NCBI RefSeq assembly: GCF_007954275.1
Contig: NZ_VOLT01000018.1
Coordinates: forward strand, 1-45,443
DNA: 45,443 nucleotides
Origin: Colwellia demingiae
Lineage (GTDB): Bacteria > Pseudomonadota > Gammaproteobacteria > Enterobacterales > Alteromonadaceae
Reading direction: 5' to 3'
Shown here piece after piece: positions 15,183 through 24,030 of this stretch (positions are counted from its first letter, which is position 1; each line of letters starts with the position of its first letter). The position numbers and the translations under genes were made by a program. A model generated the notes under the pieces. That model was not told the DNA's origin, ran no database searches, and saw only the letters and a list, made by a program, of their open reading frames with translations.

Positions 15183-17531
15183 TTAACTCATTAAATCAAA
15201 TATTAATCCTTGCTGAATTTCTTGCTGTTTGCTTGATGATATGGTGACTCGAATAGAAGCATTTAATACACCAGCGCCAGAACTTAAAGCACCTAAACTG
15301 GTATCGCCACCGAGTAATTGACTGTATTTAATGGCCATAGCTAATGCCGTGCTATCTGCAGTCAAATCATCATGACTTTGCGCGTGGAACAGTTGTTCAT
15401 TTGAATTAGTTGAAGCTGGGTTTAGCGGTGATAAAGTAAAAAATAAGCTAGTATCGGCTAATTTATGTTTGTGAAGCTTAACCGATAATCGCAGTGAATC
15501 GACTTTCAATAAATGATGTGCACTCTCAATCAAAGCATTGAGCAGTTTCTGTATATATAACTCATCGCTATTGAGGTAGTGAGGCACACTCTCATCAATC
15601 AGGAAAAAAATGGATTTGCCTTCATAAGCATTGCTTGCTTTTAATAACGATTCTGTGCGCTGTAAAAAGCCATAAAAATCAAAACAGTCTTCTTTAGCTG
15701 TTATTTTTCCTGACTCTATATTAGATAAGTCCATCATAGTATCGAGTAATAGTGCAACATTACTACCTGCATGGCTTATTCCTGTAACTTGCTTATTATT
15801 AATGCCTTTTTTCTTTAGCTGTTCAACAAATGCTTTCATTGCTAATAATGGCACCCGCAACTCTTTGTTCAAGCTCTGTAAGAAATTACTTTTAGCTAAA
15901 CTTTTTTGTTCTGAGCTTTCTTTAGCTAAAATAAGTGCTCTGGTTTTAATATCAACTTGCTGGCCTAGCTCACTCGAGTAGGCTGCCATCATTAATACCA
16001 GCATTTGAAATAATACTGCGCCAAACGTTCCTCCAATGAGGACCGCCCATGCTTGCCAACTTTTAGCCTGACTAAACCAAGGTTGTTTTTCCGCAATGTC
16101 TATTTGCCAAAGTCGAGAAAACACCTCAATCGTAATAGTATCAACATGGCGATTCACCGTAGGAAAAGCTTGGCCAAATAGAGAAAGAGGTTGGCTACCT
16201 GAAACATCTTGAATAAAAAAACTGACCTCTTGATTTTTTTGCTGTGCAAGGCGTTTAAAAAAACTATCAAACTGAGCGACGGCCACCACAAAACCTAATA
16301 ATTTACCTTCTTTAATTATTGATAACTTCTGCTGAGCGTCATTACTAGTACGCTCGTTATCCTCGGGCGGTAAAAAAACGGCCTTACTAAAGAGCATACC
16401 GGGCTTAGCTAACTCGTCTTGTACTAAAGTGATTGGTGCACTAGTAATCACCGCTTTGCTATTAACAACAACTTGCATAGACAAAATATGCTTAGGATTA
16501 CTATAAATGTCTAAACCCAAAGCGGCCTGGTTGTTGTATTGAGGATAAATATAATACACAGGAGCATATTGAGTACGGGGCTGAGCTGAGATCGTATTGC
16601 CATTTGCTAACAGTTCTATAATAGAAAAGTCCTTTTTCAGCACTTTTCTGCTTTCTTGTTCAAAGCCTGCTTTATCGGCAAAGGGAACAATTGGGGCCCA
16701 TTCTAGCGCCCTTACGCTTGAGCTCTGATCAAGAATACCTTCACTAAATAAGTTAAATTCTGTTAATGAAACCTTATCTCTGGCTTTAAATAATGCGGCA
16801 AGGCTATTAATATTGTTCACAACGGCATCAACTTCAGCGAGCACTAAACGTTCTACCTCAGTTTTAGATTGTTTAAAAAGTGCTTGCCTATAGTCTTGCT
16901 GTTCGTGCTGGGAGGTTTTAAGCAGTAATAAAATAGCTAAACCACCTAAAATAGAGGTAAAACTAACAAAGAGCCGTTTAGTCAATTTAAACTGTTCAGC
17001 ATTTTTAATCAGTAACAATAACGGAATAAAAAATACCGCGGCTAACATACTCGTCGACCAAGTGTTAACAAAGGTATAGAAGAAAGTACCTGTCATTACT
17101 TGGTTATCAAGCATGGCAATAACTAATACCGAGCTTGCAGACACTAAACTTGCAATGGGGCCTATACGTAATATAAAGAAAAATAGCTGCTTTCTTGATG
17201 TTAACCATTCTTTATAATGAATAAAACGATAAACAAGTTGTTTAGTCCAACACCCTTGTAAAATGATGGCTAGTACGGCAATAGTCATCACCGCTAAATT
17301 TGCATCTAGATGAAAGTAATAGCCCAGCCCAAATGCCAATAGAGGGCTCACCAGCAATACAGCAATGAGTGGTGTAATCCCCCAAATAAGCAGTAGCCCA
17401 CTAATAAGCGCCGCAGAAGGACCGACAAAGTTTACTAGTGATTGTGGATTGATTAACCATATCGCGCCAAAACAAACGGCAAGATATAAAATGGCAGAAA
17501 TAATAATACGCAGTAAGTGGAGTTGCATCAT
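15183..17531 (-). CDS. MASE1/CHASE-type membrane sensor with degenerate histidine-kinase module
   Basis: This 782-aa inner-membrane protein opens with an array of hydrophobic helices (~1-195, MASE1-like). A periplasmic CHASE-type ligand domain follows (~215-475; ALEWAPIVP and ALGLDIYSNPKH are characteristic), then a final membrane helix (~493-517) and a kinase-like cytoplasmic region. The expected SHELRTP phospho-acceptor motif reads NKELRVP, with lysine at residue 556 in place of histidine. The ATP-lid motifs are also weak: the N-box region LLNALIESAHHLL lacks the usual Asn. It therefore probably does not autophosphorylate and may act by binding a partner. No response regulator is adjacent. 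It is divergent from tkt. Confidence 0.8.
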   Translation of the reverse strand: MMQLHLLRIIISAILYLAVCFGAIWLINPQSLVNFVGPSAALISGLLLIWGITPLIAVLLVSPLLAFGLGYYFHLDANLAVMTIAVLAIILQGCWTKQLVYRFIHYKEWLTSRKQLFFFILRIGPIASLVSASSVLVIAMLDNQVMTGTFFYTFVNTWSTSMLAAVFFIPLLLLIKNAEQFKLTKRLFVSFTSILGGLAILLLLKTSQHEQQDYRQALFKQSKTEVERLVLAEVDAVVNNINSLAALFKARDKVSLTEFNLFSEGILDQSSSVRALEWAPIVPFADKAGFEQESRKVLKKDFSIIELLANGNTISAQPRTQYAPVYYIYPQYNNQAALGLDIYSNPKHILSMQVVVNSKAVITSAPITLVQDELAKPGMLFSKAVFLPPEDNERTSNDAQQKLSIIKEGKLLGFVVAVAQFDSFFKRLAQQKNQEVSFFIQDVSGSQPLSLFGQAFPTVNRHVDTITIEVFSRLWQIDIAEKQPWFSQAKSWQAWAVLIGGTFGAVLFQMLVLMMAAYSSELGQQVDIKTRALILAKESSEQKSLAKSNFLQSLNKELRVPLLAMKAFVEQLKKKGINNKQVTGISHAGSNVALLLDTMMDLSNIESGKITAKEDCFDFYGFLQRTESLLKASNAYEGKSIFFLIDESVPHYLNSDELYIQKLLNALIESAHHLLKVDSLRLSVKLHKHKLADTSLFFTLSPLNPASTNSNEQLFHAQSHDDLTADSTALAMAIKYSQLLGGDTSLGALSSGAGVLNASIRVTISSSKQQEIQQGLIFDLMS

Positions 17532-17745
17532 AAGTAATTATTTAAGATCGGCAGAGTGAGTCCGTTCATCAATTGTAAATATATCATCTTAAGTTTTAAT
17601 CGATATTAGCACTATAGTATCTGAATAATTAACCTTCATACAAAATAATATAAAGAATTCCATAATATAATTTGCGCTACGTGCTCTGGTAAGCGAAAAT
17701 ACGCGCAATTTTTATTCTTTCAAGACTATAAGATCTGGAGCTACT

Positions 17746-19734
17746 ATGTCATCGCGTCAAGAGTTAGCAAATGCTATCCGTGTATTAAGTATGGATGCCG
17801 TACAAAAAGCAAAATCAGGGCACCCTGGTGCACCTATGGGTATGGCCGATATCGCAGAGGTATTATGGCGTGATTTTTTAAAGCATAATCCAACCGACCC
17901 AAACTGGGCCGACCGCGATCGTTTTATTTTATCAAACGGCCATGGCTCAATGCTTATCTATTCACTATTGCATTTATCGGGTTATGATTTATCTATTGAA
18001 GATTTGAAAGAATTCCGTCAATTGCATTCAAAAACCCCTGGCCATCCTGAATATGGTTACACGCCAGGTGTTGAAACAACTACGGGTCCATTAGGTGCTG
18101 GTATTGCTAATGCCGTGGGTATGGCTATTGCTGAAAAAACGTTAGCAGCACAGTTTAACCGTGAAGATCATGCGATTGTTGACCATTTTACTTATTGCTT
18201 CTTGGGCGATGGTTGTTTAATGGAAGGTATCTCTCATGAGTCTTGTTCACTAGCCGGAACTTTAGGTTTAGGTAAGCTTATCGCTTTTTGGGATGACAAT
18301 GGCATTTCAATCGATGGTAAAGTTGAAGGTTGGTTTACTGACAATACCCCTGCTCGTTTTGAATCTTACGGCTGGCATGTTATTTGTGTTGATGGTCATG
18401 ACCCTCAAGCAATTACTCACGCTATCGAAGAAGCGAAATCAGTGACTGATAAGCCAAGTATGATTTGTTGTAAAACTATCATTGGTTTTGGCTCTCCAAA
18501 TAAATCAGGTACTCATGACTGTCACGGCGCACCACTAGGTGATGACGAAATTGCCGCAACACGTGAGTTTTTAAACTGGCCACATGCACCATTTGAGATC
18601 CCAACTGACGTTTATGCACAATGGGATAGAAAAGAAAAAGGTCAAGCGAGCCAAGTAAGCTGGAATGATAAGTTTGCCGCTTATAAAGCAGCACACCCTG
18701 GTCTTGCAAGCGAATATGAACGTCGCGTGATTAAAGGTGAATTACCTGCTGAATTTGAAGAAAAAGCAAATGCCTTCATTCAACAATGTCACGAAAGCAG
18801 TGAAAACATTGCTTCACGTAAAGCATCACAAAATGCGATTGAAGCTTTCGGTAGTGTTTTACCTGAGATGTTAGGTGGCTCTGCTGATTTAGCTGGCTCA
18901 AACTTAACGTTATGGTCTGGTTCTAAAGGTATTCAAGAAGATGCTGCTGGTAACTATATCTTTTACGGCGTACGTGAATTTGGTATGAGTAGTATTATGA
19001 ATGGTATTTCATTGCATGGTGGTTTTGTTAACTACGGTGCGACCTTCATGATGTTTATGGAATACGCGCGTAATGCGGTTCGTATGTCTGCACTAATGGG
19101 TATTCAAAATATCTTTGTTTATACCCATGACTCTATTGGTCAAGGTGAAGATGGTCCAACGCATCAACCTATTGAGCAGTTAACTAACTTAAGAACTACA
19201 CCAAACTTAACGACTTGGCGCCCATGTGATGCAACAGAATCTGCTGTTGCATGGAAAGCTGCCGTTAAAAGCCAAAAAGCTCCAACTGCGTTAATATTTT
19301 CACGTCAAGGTTTACCAGCAATGAGTCGTACTCAAACGCAAGTAAGCGATATTGAAAAAGGCGCTTATATTTTAGTTGATTGTGCTGGCACTCCTGATGT
19401 TATCTTAATGGCTACAGGCTCTGAAGTTGCTTTAGCAGTTAATGCAGCAACAGCATTAACTGAGCAAGGTAAACTAGTACGTGTGGTTTCTATGCCATCA
19501 ACCAATGTCTTTGATAAACAAAGTAGCGATTACAAAGAAGCAATATTACCGTTTAGCGTAACTAAGCGTGTAGCTATTGAAGCAGCACATGTTGACTTCT
19601 GGGCTAAATATGTTGGTCTTAGTGGCGCAGTTGTTGGTATGACAACATTTGGTGAATCAGCTCCAGGTAATGTATTACTTGAGCACTTTGGTTTCACTGT
19701 AGACAATGTTGTAAATACTGTAAACAAGCTTTAA
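17746..19734 (+). CDS. tkt: Transketolase
   Basis: This 662-aa enzyme (E. coli TktA 663) transfers two-carbon ketol units between sugar phosphates in the non-oxidative pentose phosphate pathway and uses thiamine diphosphate. Visible hallmarks are the N-terminal KSGHPGAPMGMADIAEVLW, SNGHGSMLIYSLLHLSGY, the TPP/Mg motif GDGCLMEGISHE with its distal DDNGIS (~154-186), and the pyrimidine-domain REFGMSSIMNGI and HDSIGQGEDGPTHQP. TGGAG lies 8 bases before the ATG at 17746. It is followed by a hairpin and then epd, an order common in gammaproteobacteria. Its product erythrose-4-phosphate is the Epd substrate. Confidence 0.97.
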   Translation: MSSRQELANAIRVLSMDAVQKAKSGHPGAPMGMADIAEVLWRDFLKHNPTDPNWADRDRFILSNGHGSMLIYSLLHLSGYDLSIEDLKEFRQLHSKTPGHPEYGYTPGVETTTGPLGAGIANAVGMAIAEKTLAAQFNREDHAIVDHFTYCFLGDGCLMEGISHESCSLAGTLGLGKLIAFWDDNGISIDGKVEGWFTDNTPARFESYGWHVICVDGHDPQAITHAIEEAKSVTDKPSMICCKTIIGFGSPNKSGTHDCHGAPLGDDEIAATREFLNWPHAPFEIPTDVYAQWDRKEKGQASQVSWNDKFAAYKAAHPGLASEYERRVIKGELPAEFEEKANAFIQQCHESSENIASRKASQNAIEAFGSVLPEMLGGSADLAGSNLTLWSGSKGIQEDAAGNYIFYGVREFGMSSIMNGISLHGGFVNYGATFMMFMEYARNAVRMSALMGIQNIFVYTHDSIGQGEDGPTHQPIEQLTNLRTTPNLTTWRPCDATESAVAWKAAVKSQKAPTALIFSRQGLPAMSRTQTQVSDIEKGAYILVDCAGTPDVILMATGSEVALAVNAATALTEQGKLVRVVSMPSTNVFDKQSSDYKEAILPFSVTKRVAIEAAHVDFWAKYVGLSGAVVGMTTFGESAPGNVLLEHFGFTVDNVVNTVNKL

Positions 19735-19749
19735 GCAAATGAGTTAAGC

Positions 19750-19783
19750 GGGCTACAACGTCTGAAAAAATTCGTTGTAGCCC
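19750..19783 (+). terminator. Hairpin between tkt and epd without T-tract
   Basis: GGGCTACAACG (19750-19760) pairs perfectly with CGTTGTAGCCC (19773-19783). No run of T follows, so it is more likely a 3'-end stabiliser or partial terminator than a full stop. It would allow some readthrough from tkt into epd. Confidence 0.5.
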
Positions 19784-19853
19784 ATACTCCGCATTATTCC
19801 TGTAAGTTATTACTAGCTTATCGATTAAAACAATCCGTAAATGCAGTGAAGTT

Positions 19854-20873
19854 ATGACAATTAGAATTGCCATTAATGGCTTTGGCCGTATCGGTCGCAG
19901 CGTAGTTAGAGCGCTATATGAAAGTGGCAAGACAGATTTATTTACCTTAGTTTCAATCAATGAACTAGCACCTGCTTCTGGCATAGCTCATCTATTGAAA
20001 TATGATAGTACTCATGGTCGATTTCCTTTCAGTGTTAGCCAAAAAGACAACCAATTAGTTATCAATGGTGATGAAATAGCACTAACGCATATCGGTAACT
20101 TAAATAGTCTCCCTTGGCAGCAGCAAGATATTGATATTGTCCTTGATTGTACCGGTAAGTATGGCAATCAAGCTGATGGTTTAAGCCATATCAATCGAGG
20201 TGCTAAGAAAGTGTTATTCTCGCATCCGGGTAGCCAAGATATTGATGCAACCATCATCTATGGCATTAATCATCAAACATTAACTTCAGGTGATCGTATT
20301 GTCTCAAATGGCTCTTGCACGACTAACTGTATAGTGCCGGTTATTAAAGTCATCGATGAGGCCTTTGATGTAGAAAGTGGTAGTATCACCACCATACATT
20401 CATCAATGCATGATCAACAAGTCATTGATGCTTATCATAAAGACCTACGTCTCTCTCGTGCAGCCAGCCAATCAATCATTCCAGTAGACACTAAACTTGC
20501 TGCGGGTATTGAACGAATATTACCAAAATTTAAAGGCCGCTTTGAAGCGATTGCTGTACGTGTACCTACAATCAATGTTACCGCAATGGATTTAAGCCTT
20601 ACCGTTAATAATGATGTCTGCATTTGCGACATCAACCAAGCGATACAAGCTGCGACCAGTAATCATGATTTGTATGGCGTATTGGCGTATACCGAAGAGC
20701 CTTTGGTTTCGGTCGATTTTAATCATGACCCTCATTCTTGTATCGTCGACGGTAACCAAACACGCGTCAGCCATAAGCGCTTAATTAAAATGCTTGTGTG
20801 GTGTGACAACGAATGGGGCTTTGCCAATCGTATGTTAGACACTGCCATGGCAATGCATCAAGCAGAAAACTAA
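19854..20873 (+). CDS. epd: D-erythrose-4-phosphate dehydrogenase
   Basis: This 339-aa member of the GAPDH superfamily has an NAD-binding start (IRIAINGFGRIGRSVVRALY) and active-site SCTTNC with C155. Features separating Epd from GAPDH are visible: INELA at ~35-39, HSSMHDQQVIDAYH in place of the GAPDH HSYT segment, and RAASQSIIPVDTKLAAGI. Epd oxidises erythrose 4-phosphate to 4-phosphoerythronate, the first step of the DXP-dependent pyridoxal phosphate pathway. It lies between tkt, which makes its substrate, and pgk, the usual gammaproteobacterial order. The start at 19854 follows AGTGAAG. Confidence 0.93.
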   Translation: MTIRIAINGFGRIGRSVVRALYESGKTDLFTLVSINELAPASGIAHLLKYDSTHGRFPFSVSQKDNQLVINGDEIALTHIGNLNSLPWQQQDIDIVLDCTGKYGNQADGLSHINRGAKKVLFSHPGSQDIDATIIYGINHQTLTSGDRIVSNGSCTTNCIVPVIKVIDEAFDVESGSITTIHSSMHDQQVIDAYHKDLRLSRAASQSIIPVDTKLAAGIERILPKFKGRFEAIAVRVPTINVTAMDLSLTVNNDVCICDINQAIQAATSNHDLYGVLAYTEEPLVSVDFNHDPHSCIVDGNQTRVSHKRLIKMLVWCDNEWGFANRMLDTAMAMHQAEN

Positions 20874-20943
20874 GAAAAATTGAAAATAAACTTTATAGAA
20901 AATATTTCACAAAATTCACAGACAGTGAAAACAGGAGACAACA

Positions 20944-22122
20944 ATGTCGATTATCAAAATGGCTGATTTAACATTAGCTAACCAGCGCGTATTAATTCGT
21001 GAAGATTTAAATGTACCTGTAACCGATGGTAAAATCACCTCAGATGCTCGTTTACGCGCGGCATTACCCACACTTAAACTGGCACTAGAAGCTGGCGCAA
21101 AAGTGATGGTTATGTCTCATTTAGGTCGTCCAACTGAAGGCCAGCCTGAAGAGAAGTTTTCACTTAAACCAGTAACTGATTACCTTAGTGCCGCATTAAA
21201 TTACCCTGTACGCTTAGTCACTGATTACCTAGAAGGCGTAGACGTTGCTGCTGGTGAATTAGTGGTATTTGAGAATATTCGCTTTAATGTTGGTGAAAAG
21301 AAAAATGATGACGCTCTAGCTAAAAAGTTAGCTGCTTTATGTGATGTATTCGTTATGGATGCTTTTGGTACTGCTCATCGCGCGCAAGCAAGTACTCATG
21401 GCGTAGCAAAATTTGCTGCTACTGCATGTGCTGGTCCATTGCTTTCTGGTGAATTAGAAGCATTAGGCAAGGCCTTAGATAATCCTGCAAGACCACTTGT
21501 CGCAATTGTTGGTGGCTCTAAAGTATCAACTAAATTGACTGTGCTTGATTCTTTGGCGGGCATTGTTGACCAACTTGTTGTTGGCGGCGGTATTGCTAAT
21601 ACCTTTATTGCAGCAGATGGTCATAACGTCGGAAAATCATTATATGAAGCTGATTTAGTTGAAGAAGCAACTCGCTTAACTAAGCAAGCGAAAGCGAACA
21701 ACGGTGATATCCCGGTTCCTAGTGATGTCGTTGTTGCCACTGAATTTTCAGCCTCTGCAACTGCAACATTAAAGCCGGTCAATGAAGTCACTGCTGATGA
21801 AATGATTTTTGATATCGGGCCAGATTCTACAAAAGCACTCACTGAGATCATCGCTAACGCGGGTACTATTGTGTGGAATGGTCCAGTTGGCGTATTTGAA
21901 TTTGATCAGTTCGGTGAAGGTACCAAAGTCATCGCACAAGCCATTGCTGATAGCTCAGCTTTCTCAATAGCTGGTGGTGGTGACACTTTAGCCGCTGTTG
22001 ATAAATATGAAATTGCCGATAAAATATCTTACATCTCAACAGGTGGTGGTGCGTTCTTGGAATTCTTAGAAGGTAAAAAGTTACCTGCTGTAGAAATATT
22101 AGAGCAACGCGCTAAATCATAA
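20944..22122 (+). CDS. pgk: Phosphoglycerate kinase
   Basis: This 392-aa glycolytic enzyme (E. coli 387) transfers phosphate from 1,3-bisphosphoglycerate to ADP. Seen are the N-terminal substrate motif RVLIREDLNVPV (~15-26), MSHLGRPTEG (~58-67), ENIRFNVGEK, the hinge/nucleotide-binding GGSKVSTKL (~189-197), WNGPVGVFEF (~311-320) and the C-terminal GGGDTLAA with STGGGAFLEFLEG. ACAGGAG lies 8 bases before the ATG at 20944. It follows epd by 70 bp and ends in a terminator before fba, which has its own promoter. Confidence 0.97.
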   Translation: MSIIKMADLTLANQRVLIREDLNVPVTDGKITSDARLRAALPTLKLALEAGAKVMVMSHLGRPTEGQPEEKFSLKPVTDYLSAALNYPVRLVTDYLEGVDVAAGELVVFENIRFNVGEKKNDDALAKKLAALCDVFVMDAFGTAHRAQASTHGVAKFAATACAGPLLSGELEALGKALDNPARPLVAIVGGSKVSTKLTVLDSLAGIVDQLVVGGGIANTFIAADGHNVGKSLYEADLVEEATRLTKQAKANNGDIPVPSDVVVATEFSASATATLKPVNEVTADEMIFDIGPDSTKALTEIIANAGTIVWNGPVGVFEFDQFGEGTKVIAQAIADSSAFSIAGGGDTLAAVDKYEIADKISYISTGGGAFLEFLEGKKLPAVEILEQRAKS

Positions 22123-22144
22123 TATTGCTACTATTCATTATTCA

Positions 22145-22212
22145 CTAGCAGTTAACTGCTAGTGGGACTAAATCAAAAAACGAGTGCCTTAGTCAAGGTA
22201 CTCGTTTTTTAA
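22145..22212 (+). terminator. pgk terminator plus adjacent 18-bp palindrome
   Basis: CTAGCAGTTAACTGCTAG (22145-22162) is a perfect palindrome. The intrinsic terminator follows: AAAACGAGTGCCTT (22177-22190) pairs with AAGGTACTCGTTTT (22195-22208), one mismatch, ending in TTTTTT. The CGAGTGC stem core is shared with the terminator at 29595-29627. Confidence 0.85.
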
Positions 22213-22560
22213 TAGCTAAAATATCAATGTTAAAAGAAAAAGAAAGTAAAACGAAATTCAAAACAGACAAGAAACATCAAAACGAAACAAGAACGAAATA
22301 AAACCGAAATACAAACGAAACATCTTGCAATGCAATTGTAGTAAACTTACAATCACAATCTCGAAAAAGTCACTAATATGGCTTGTTAAACAAGTGTATC
22401 TTGTAATATTCGTACAAAATTCAGCTTTTACATCTATTAGTGTTTAAAAAACAACTTTAATCAAATTATCCTGTCAGATAAAGGTGCTATTTGCTATAAT
22501 TTTGTTATCTGAATAAAAACTTTCAACCTTAGCAACAAAAACTTATCTAGGAGTAAGTAA
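22213..22560 (+). promoter_or_regulatory. fba upstream region with extended -10 promoter and inverted repeat
   Basis: The first ~110 bp is purine-rich with many ACGAAA/AACGAAAC repeats (22250-22323). Near the gene, TTTGCTATAAT (TATAAT at 22495-22500, with upstream TG) is a good extended -10 element; a weak -35 (TGTCAG) lies 17 bp upstream. CAGATAA (22475-22481) and TTATCTG (22505-22511) form a perfect 7-bp inverted repeat bracketing the -10, consistent with an operator. GGAGTAAGTAA precedes the fba ATG. Confidence 0.55.
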
Positions 22561-23625
22561 ATGGCTTTAATTTCAATGCGCCAAATGCTCGATCATGCGG
22601 CAGAATTTGAATACGGTATTCCAGCATTTAATGTAAATAACTTAGAGCAAGTACGTGCAATCATGCTTGCCGCTAGTGATACTGATAGCCCTGTCATCAT
22701 GCAAGCATCTGCAGGTGCCAGAAAATACGCCGGCGCGCCTTTTTTACGCCATTTAATTTTAGCGGCGATTGAAGAGTTTCCACATATTCCAGTGGTTATG
22801 CATCAAGACCACGGGACTTCTCCTACGATTTGCCAACGTTCAATCCAATTAGGTTTTTCATCAGTAATGATGGATGGCTCATTAATGGATGACGGCAAAA
22901 CTCCAAGTAGTTATGAATACAATGTTGACGTAACACGTCGCACTGTTGAAATGGCACACGCTTGTGGTGTTTCTGTTGAAGGCGAATTAGGTTGTTTAGG
23001 CTCGCTTGAAACAGGCATGGCTGGTGAAGAAGACGGCGTTGGCGCTGAAGGTGTTTTAACAAAAGAACAAATGTTAACAGACCCTGAAGAAGCAGCTGAC
23101 TTTGTAAATAAAACCCAGGTAGATGCACTTGCTATTGCTTGTGGTACTTCTCATGGTGCTTATAAATTTACACGTCCACCTACAGGCGATATTTTAGCGA
23201 TTGATCGTATTAAAGCAATTCATCAACGTATCCCACATACTCACTTAGTGATGCATGGCTCTTCATCTGTACCACAAGATTGGTTAGCTGTTATTAATGA
23301 GTTTGGTGGAAAGATCCCTGAAACTTACGGTGTACCTGTTGAACAAATTCAACATGGTATTAAAAATGGCGTACGTAAAATCAATATAGATACAGATTTA
23401 CGCCTTGCTGCTACGGGCTCTATTCGTCGTTTCTTAGCAGAAAATCCAAGTGAATTTGATCCACGTAAATTTTTACAAGTATCTACAAATGCTATGTACG
23501 ACATTTGTAAAGCACGTTATGAAGCATTTAATACTGTTGGTAATGCCAGCAAAATCAAGCCAATAAGTCTTGATAACATGTTTGATCGTTACCAACGTGG
23601 TGAGCTTAAAGCTATCATCAAGTAA
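22561..23625 (+). CDS. fba: Class II fructose-bisphosphate aldolase
   Basis: This 354-aa zinc-dependent aldolase cleaves or condenses fructose 1,6-bisphosphate in glycolysis and gluconeogenesis. The zinc and catalytic motif VVMHQDHGTSP holds D83 and H84. Further metal and substrate residues are in VEGELGCLGSLETG (~140-153), IACGTSHGAYKF (~192-203) and LVMHGSSSVP (~228-237), ending with VRKINIDTDLRLA. Length and the long insert GMAGEEDGVGAEG fit the Calvin-cycle-like class IIB group rather than E. coli FbaA. It follows pgk but has its own promoter-like region. A dispersed repeat lies between its stop codon and the first obvious terminator at 23928. Confidence 0.96.
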   Translation: MALISMRQMLDHAAEFEYGIPAFNVNNLEQVRAIMLAASDTDSPVIMQASAGARKYAGAPFLRHLILAAIEEFPHIPVVMHQDHGTSPTICQRSIQLGFSSVMMDGSLMDDGKTPSSYEYNVDVTRRTVEMAHACGVSVEGELGCLGSLETGMAGEEDGVGAEGVLTKEQMLTDPEEAADFVNKTQVDALAIACGTSHGAYKFTRPPTGDILAIDRIKAIHQRIPHTHLVMHGSSSVPQDWLAVINEFGGKIPETYGVPVEQIQHGIKNGVRKINIDTDLRLAATGSIRRFLAENPSEFDPRKFLQVSTNAMYDICKARYEAFNTVGNASKIKPISLDNMFDRYQRGELKAIIK

Positions 23626-23650
23626 CATCATCGATACAAAGTAGTTACAA

Positions 23651-23918
23651 TAATACCAAGTCCATTAAATTTGTTCCCACTCAGAGCTTACCAGCGGTTT
23701 GAGAACAAATAGAATTTTTTTGCATATAGTTACTCTATATGAAAGAAATTTTGTGCGGTTATCTAATTGCTGGAAAGCTCCCGAAGGGCGAGTTTAAAAG
23801 GCTTATATGCCGCGTTATTAATTTTGAGAAGGGAATAACCATTCTCTACAATCAATGCCTTGCCTCTAAGTCTTTTAACTCTCGCTGAGTGAGAAGAAAC
23901 TTATTGGAATTGGTATAA
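23651..23918. repeat. Dispersed repeat with terminal inverted repeats, copy 2 (~268 bp)
   Basis: Its ends, AATACCAAGTCCATTAAATT and CTTATTGGAATTGGTATAA, are inverted repeats. The interior aligns with 886-1216 (shared AGCTCCCGAAGGGCGAGT, CAATCAATGCCTTGCCT, ACTCTCGCTGAGTGAG). Compared with copy 1 it has lost ~60 bp, including one arm of the internal hairpin (about 1070-1130 of copy 1). Confidence 0.8.
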
Positions 23919-23927
23919 CTATTAATT

Positions 23928-23950
23928 AAAAGGGCTTAGGCCCTTTTTTT
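23928..23950 (+). terminator. Intrinsic terminator downstream of fba
   Basis: AAAAGGGC-ttag-GCCCTTTTTTT forms a clean stem and T-tract. It is separated from the fba stop by the dispersed repeat and lies about 80 bp before the next gene. Confidence 0.85.
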
Positions 23951-24030
23951 ATGCTCGAAATAAACAAGCTAGTTAGGTATAATCGACTTAATATAATCAC
24001 GTTTCATTTCTATTAAGTAATTTTTTCAAG

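Noticed and set aside
15183..17531. Ordinary sensor histidine kinase
   Set aside because: The phospho-acceptor histidine is lysine and the ATP-binding motifs are weak, so I describe it as a degenerate kinase.
22823..23128. 101-codon minus-strand frame inside fba
   Set aside because: It is antisense to a highly conserved glycolytic gene and has a Leu/His-rich nonsense composition.
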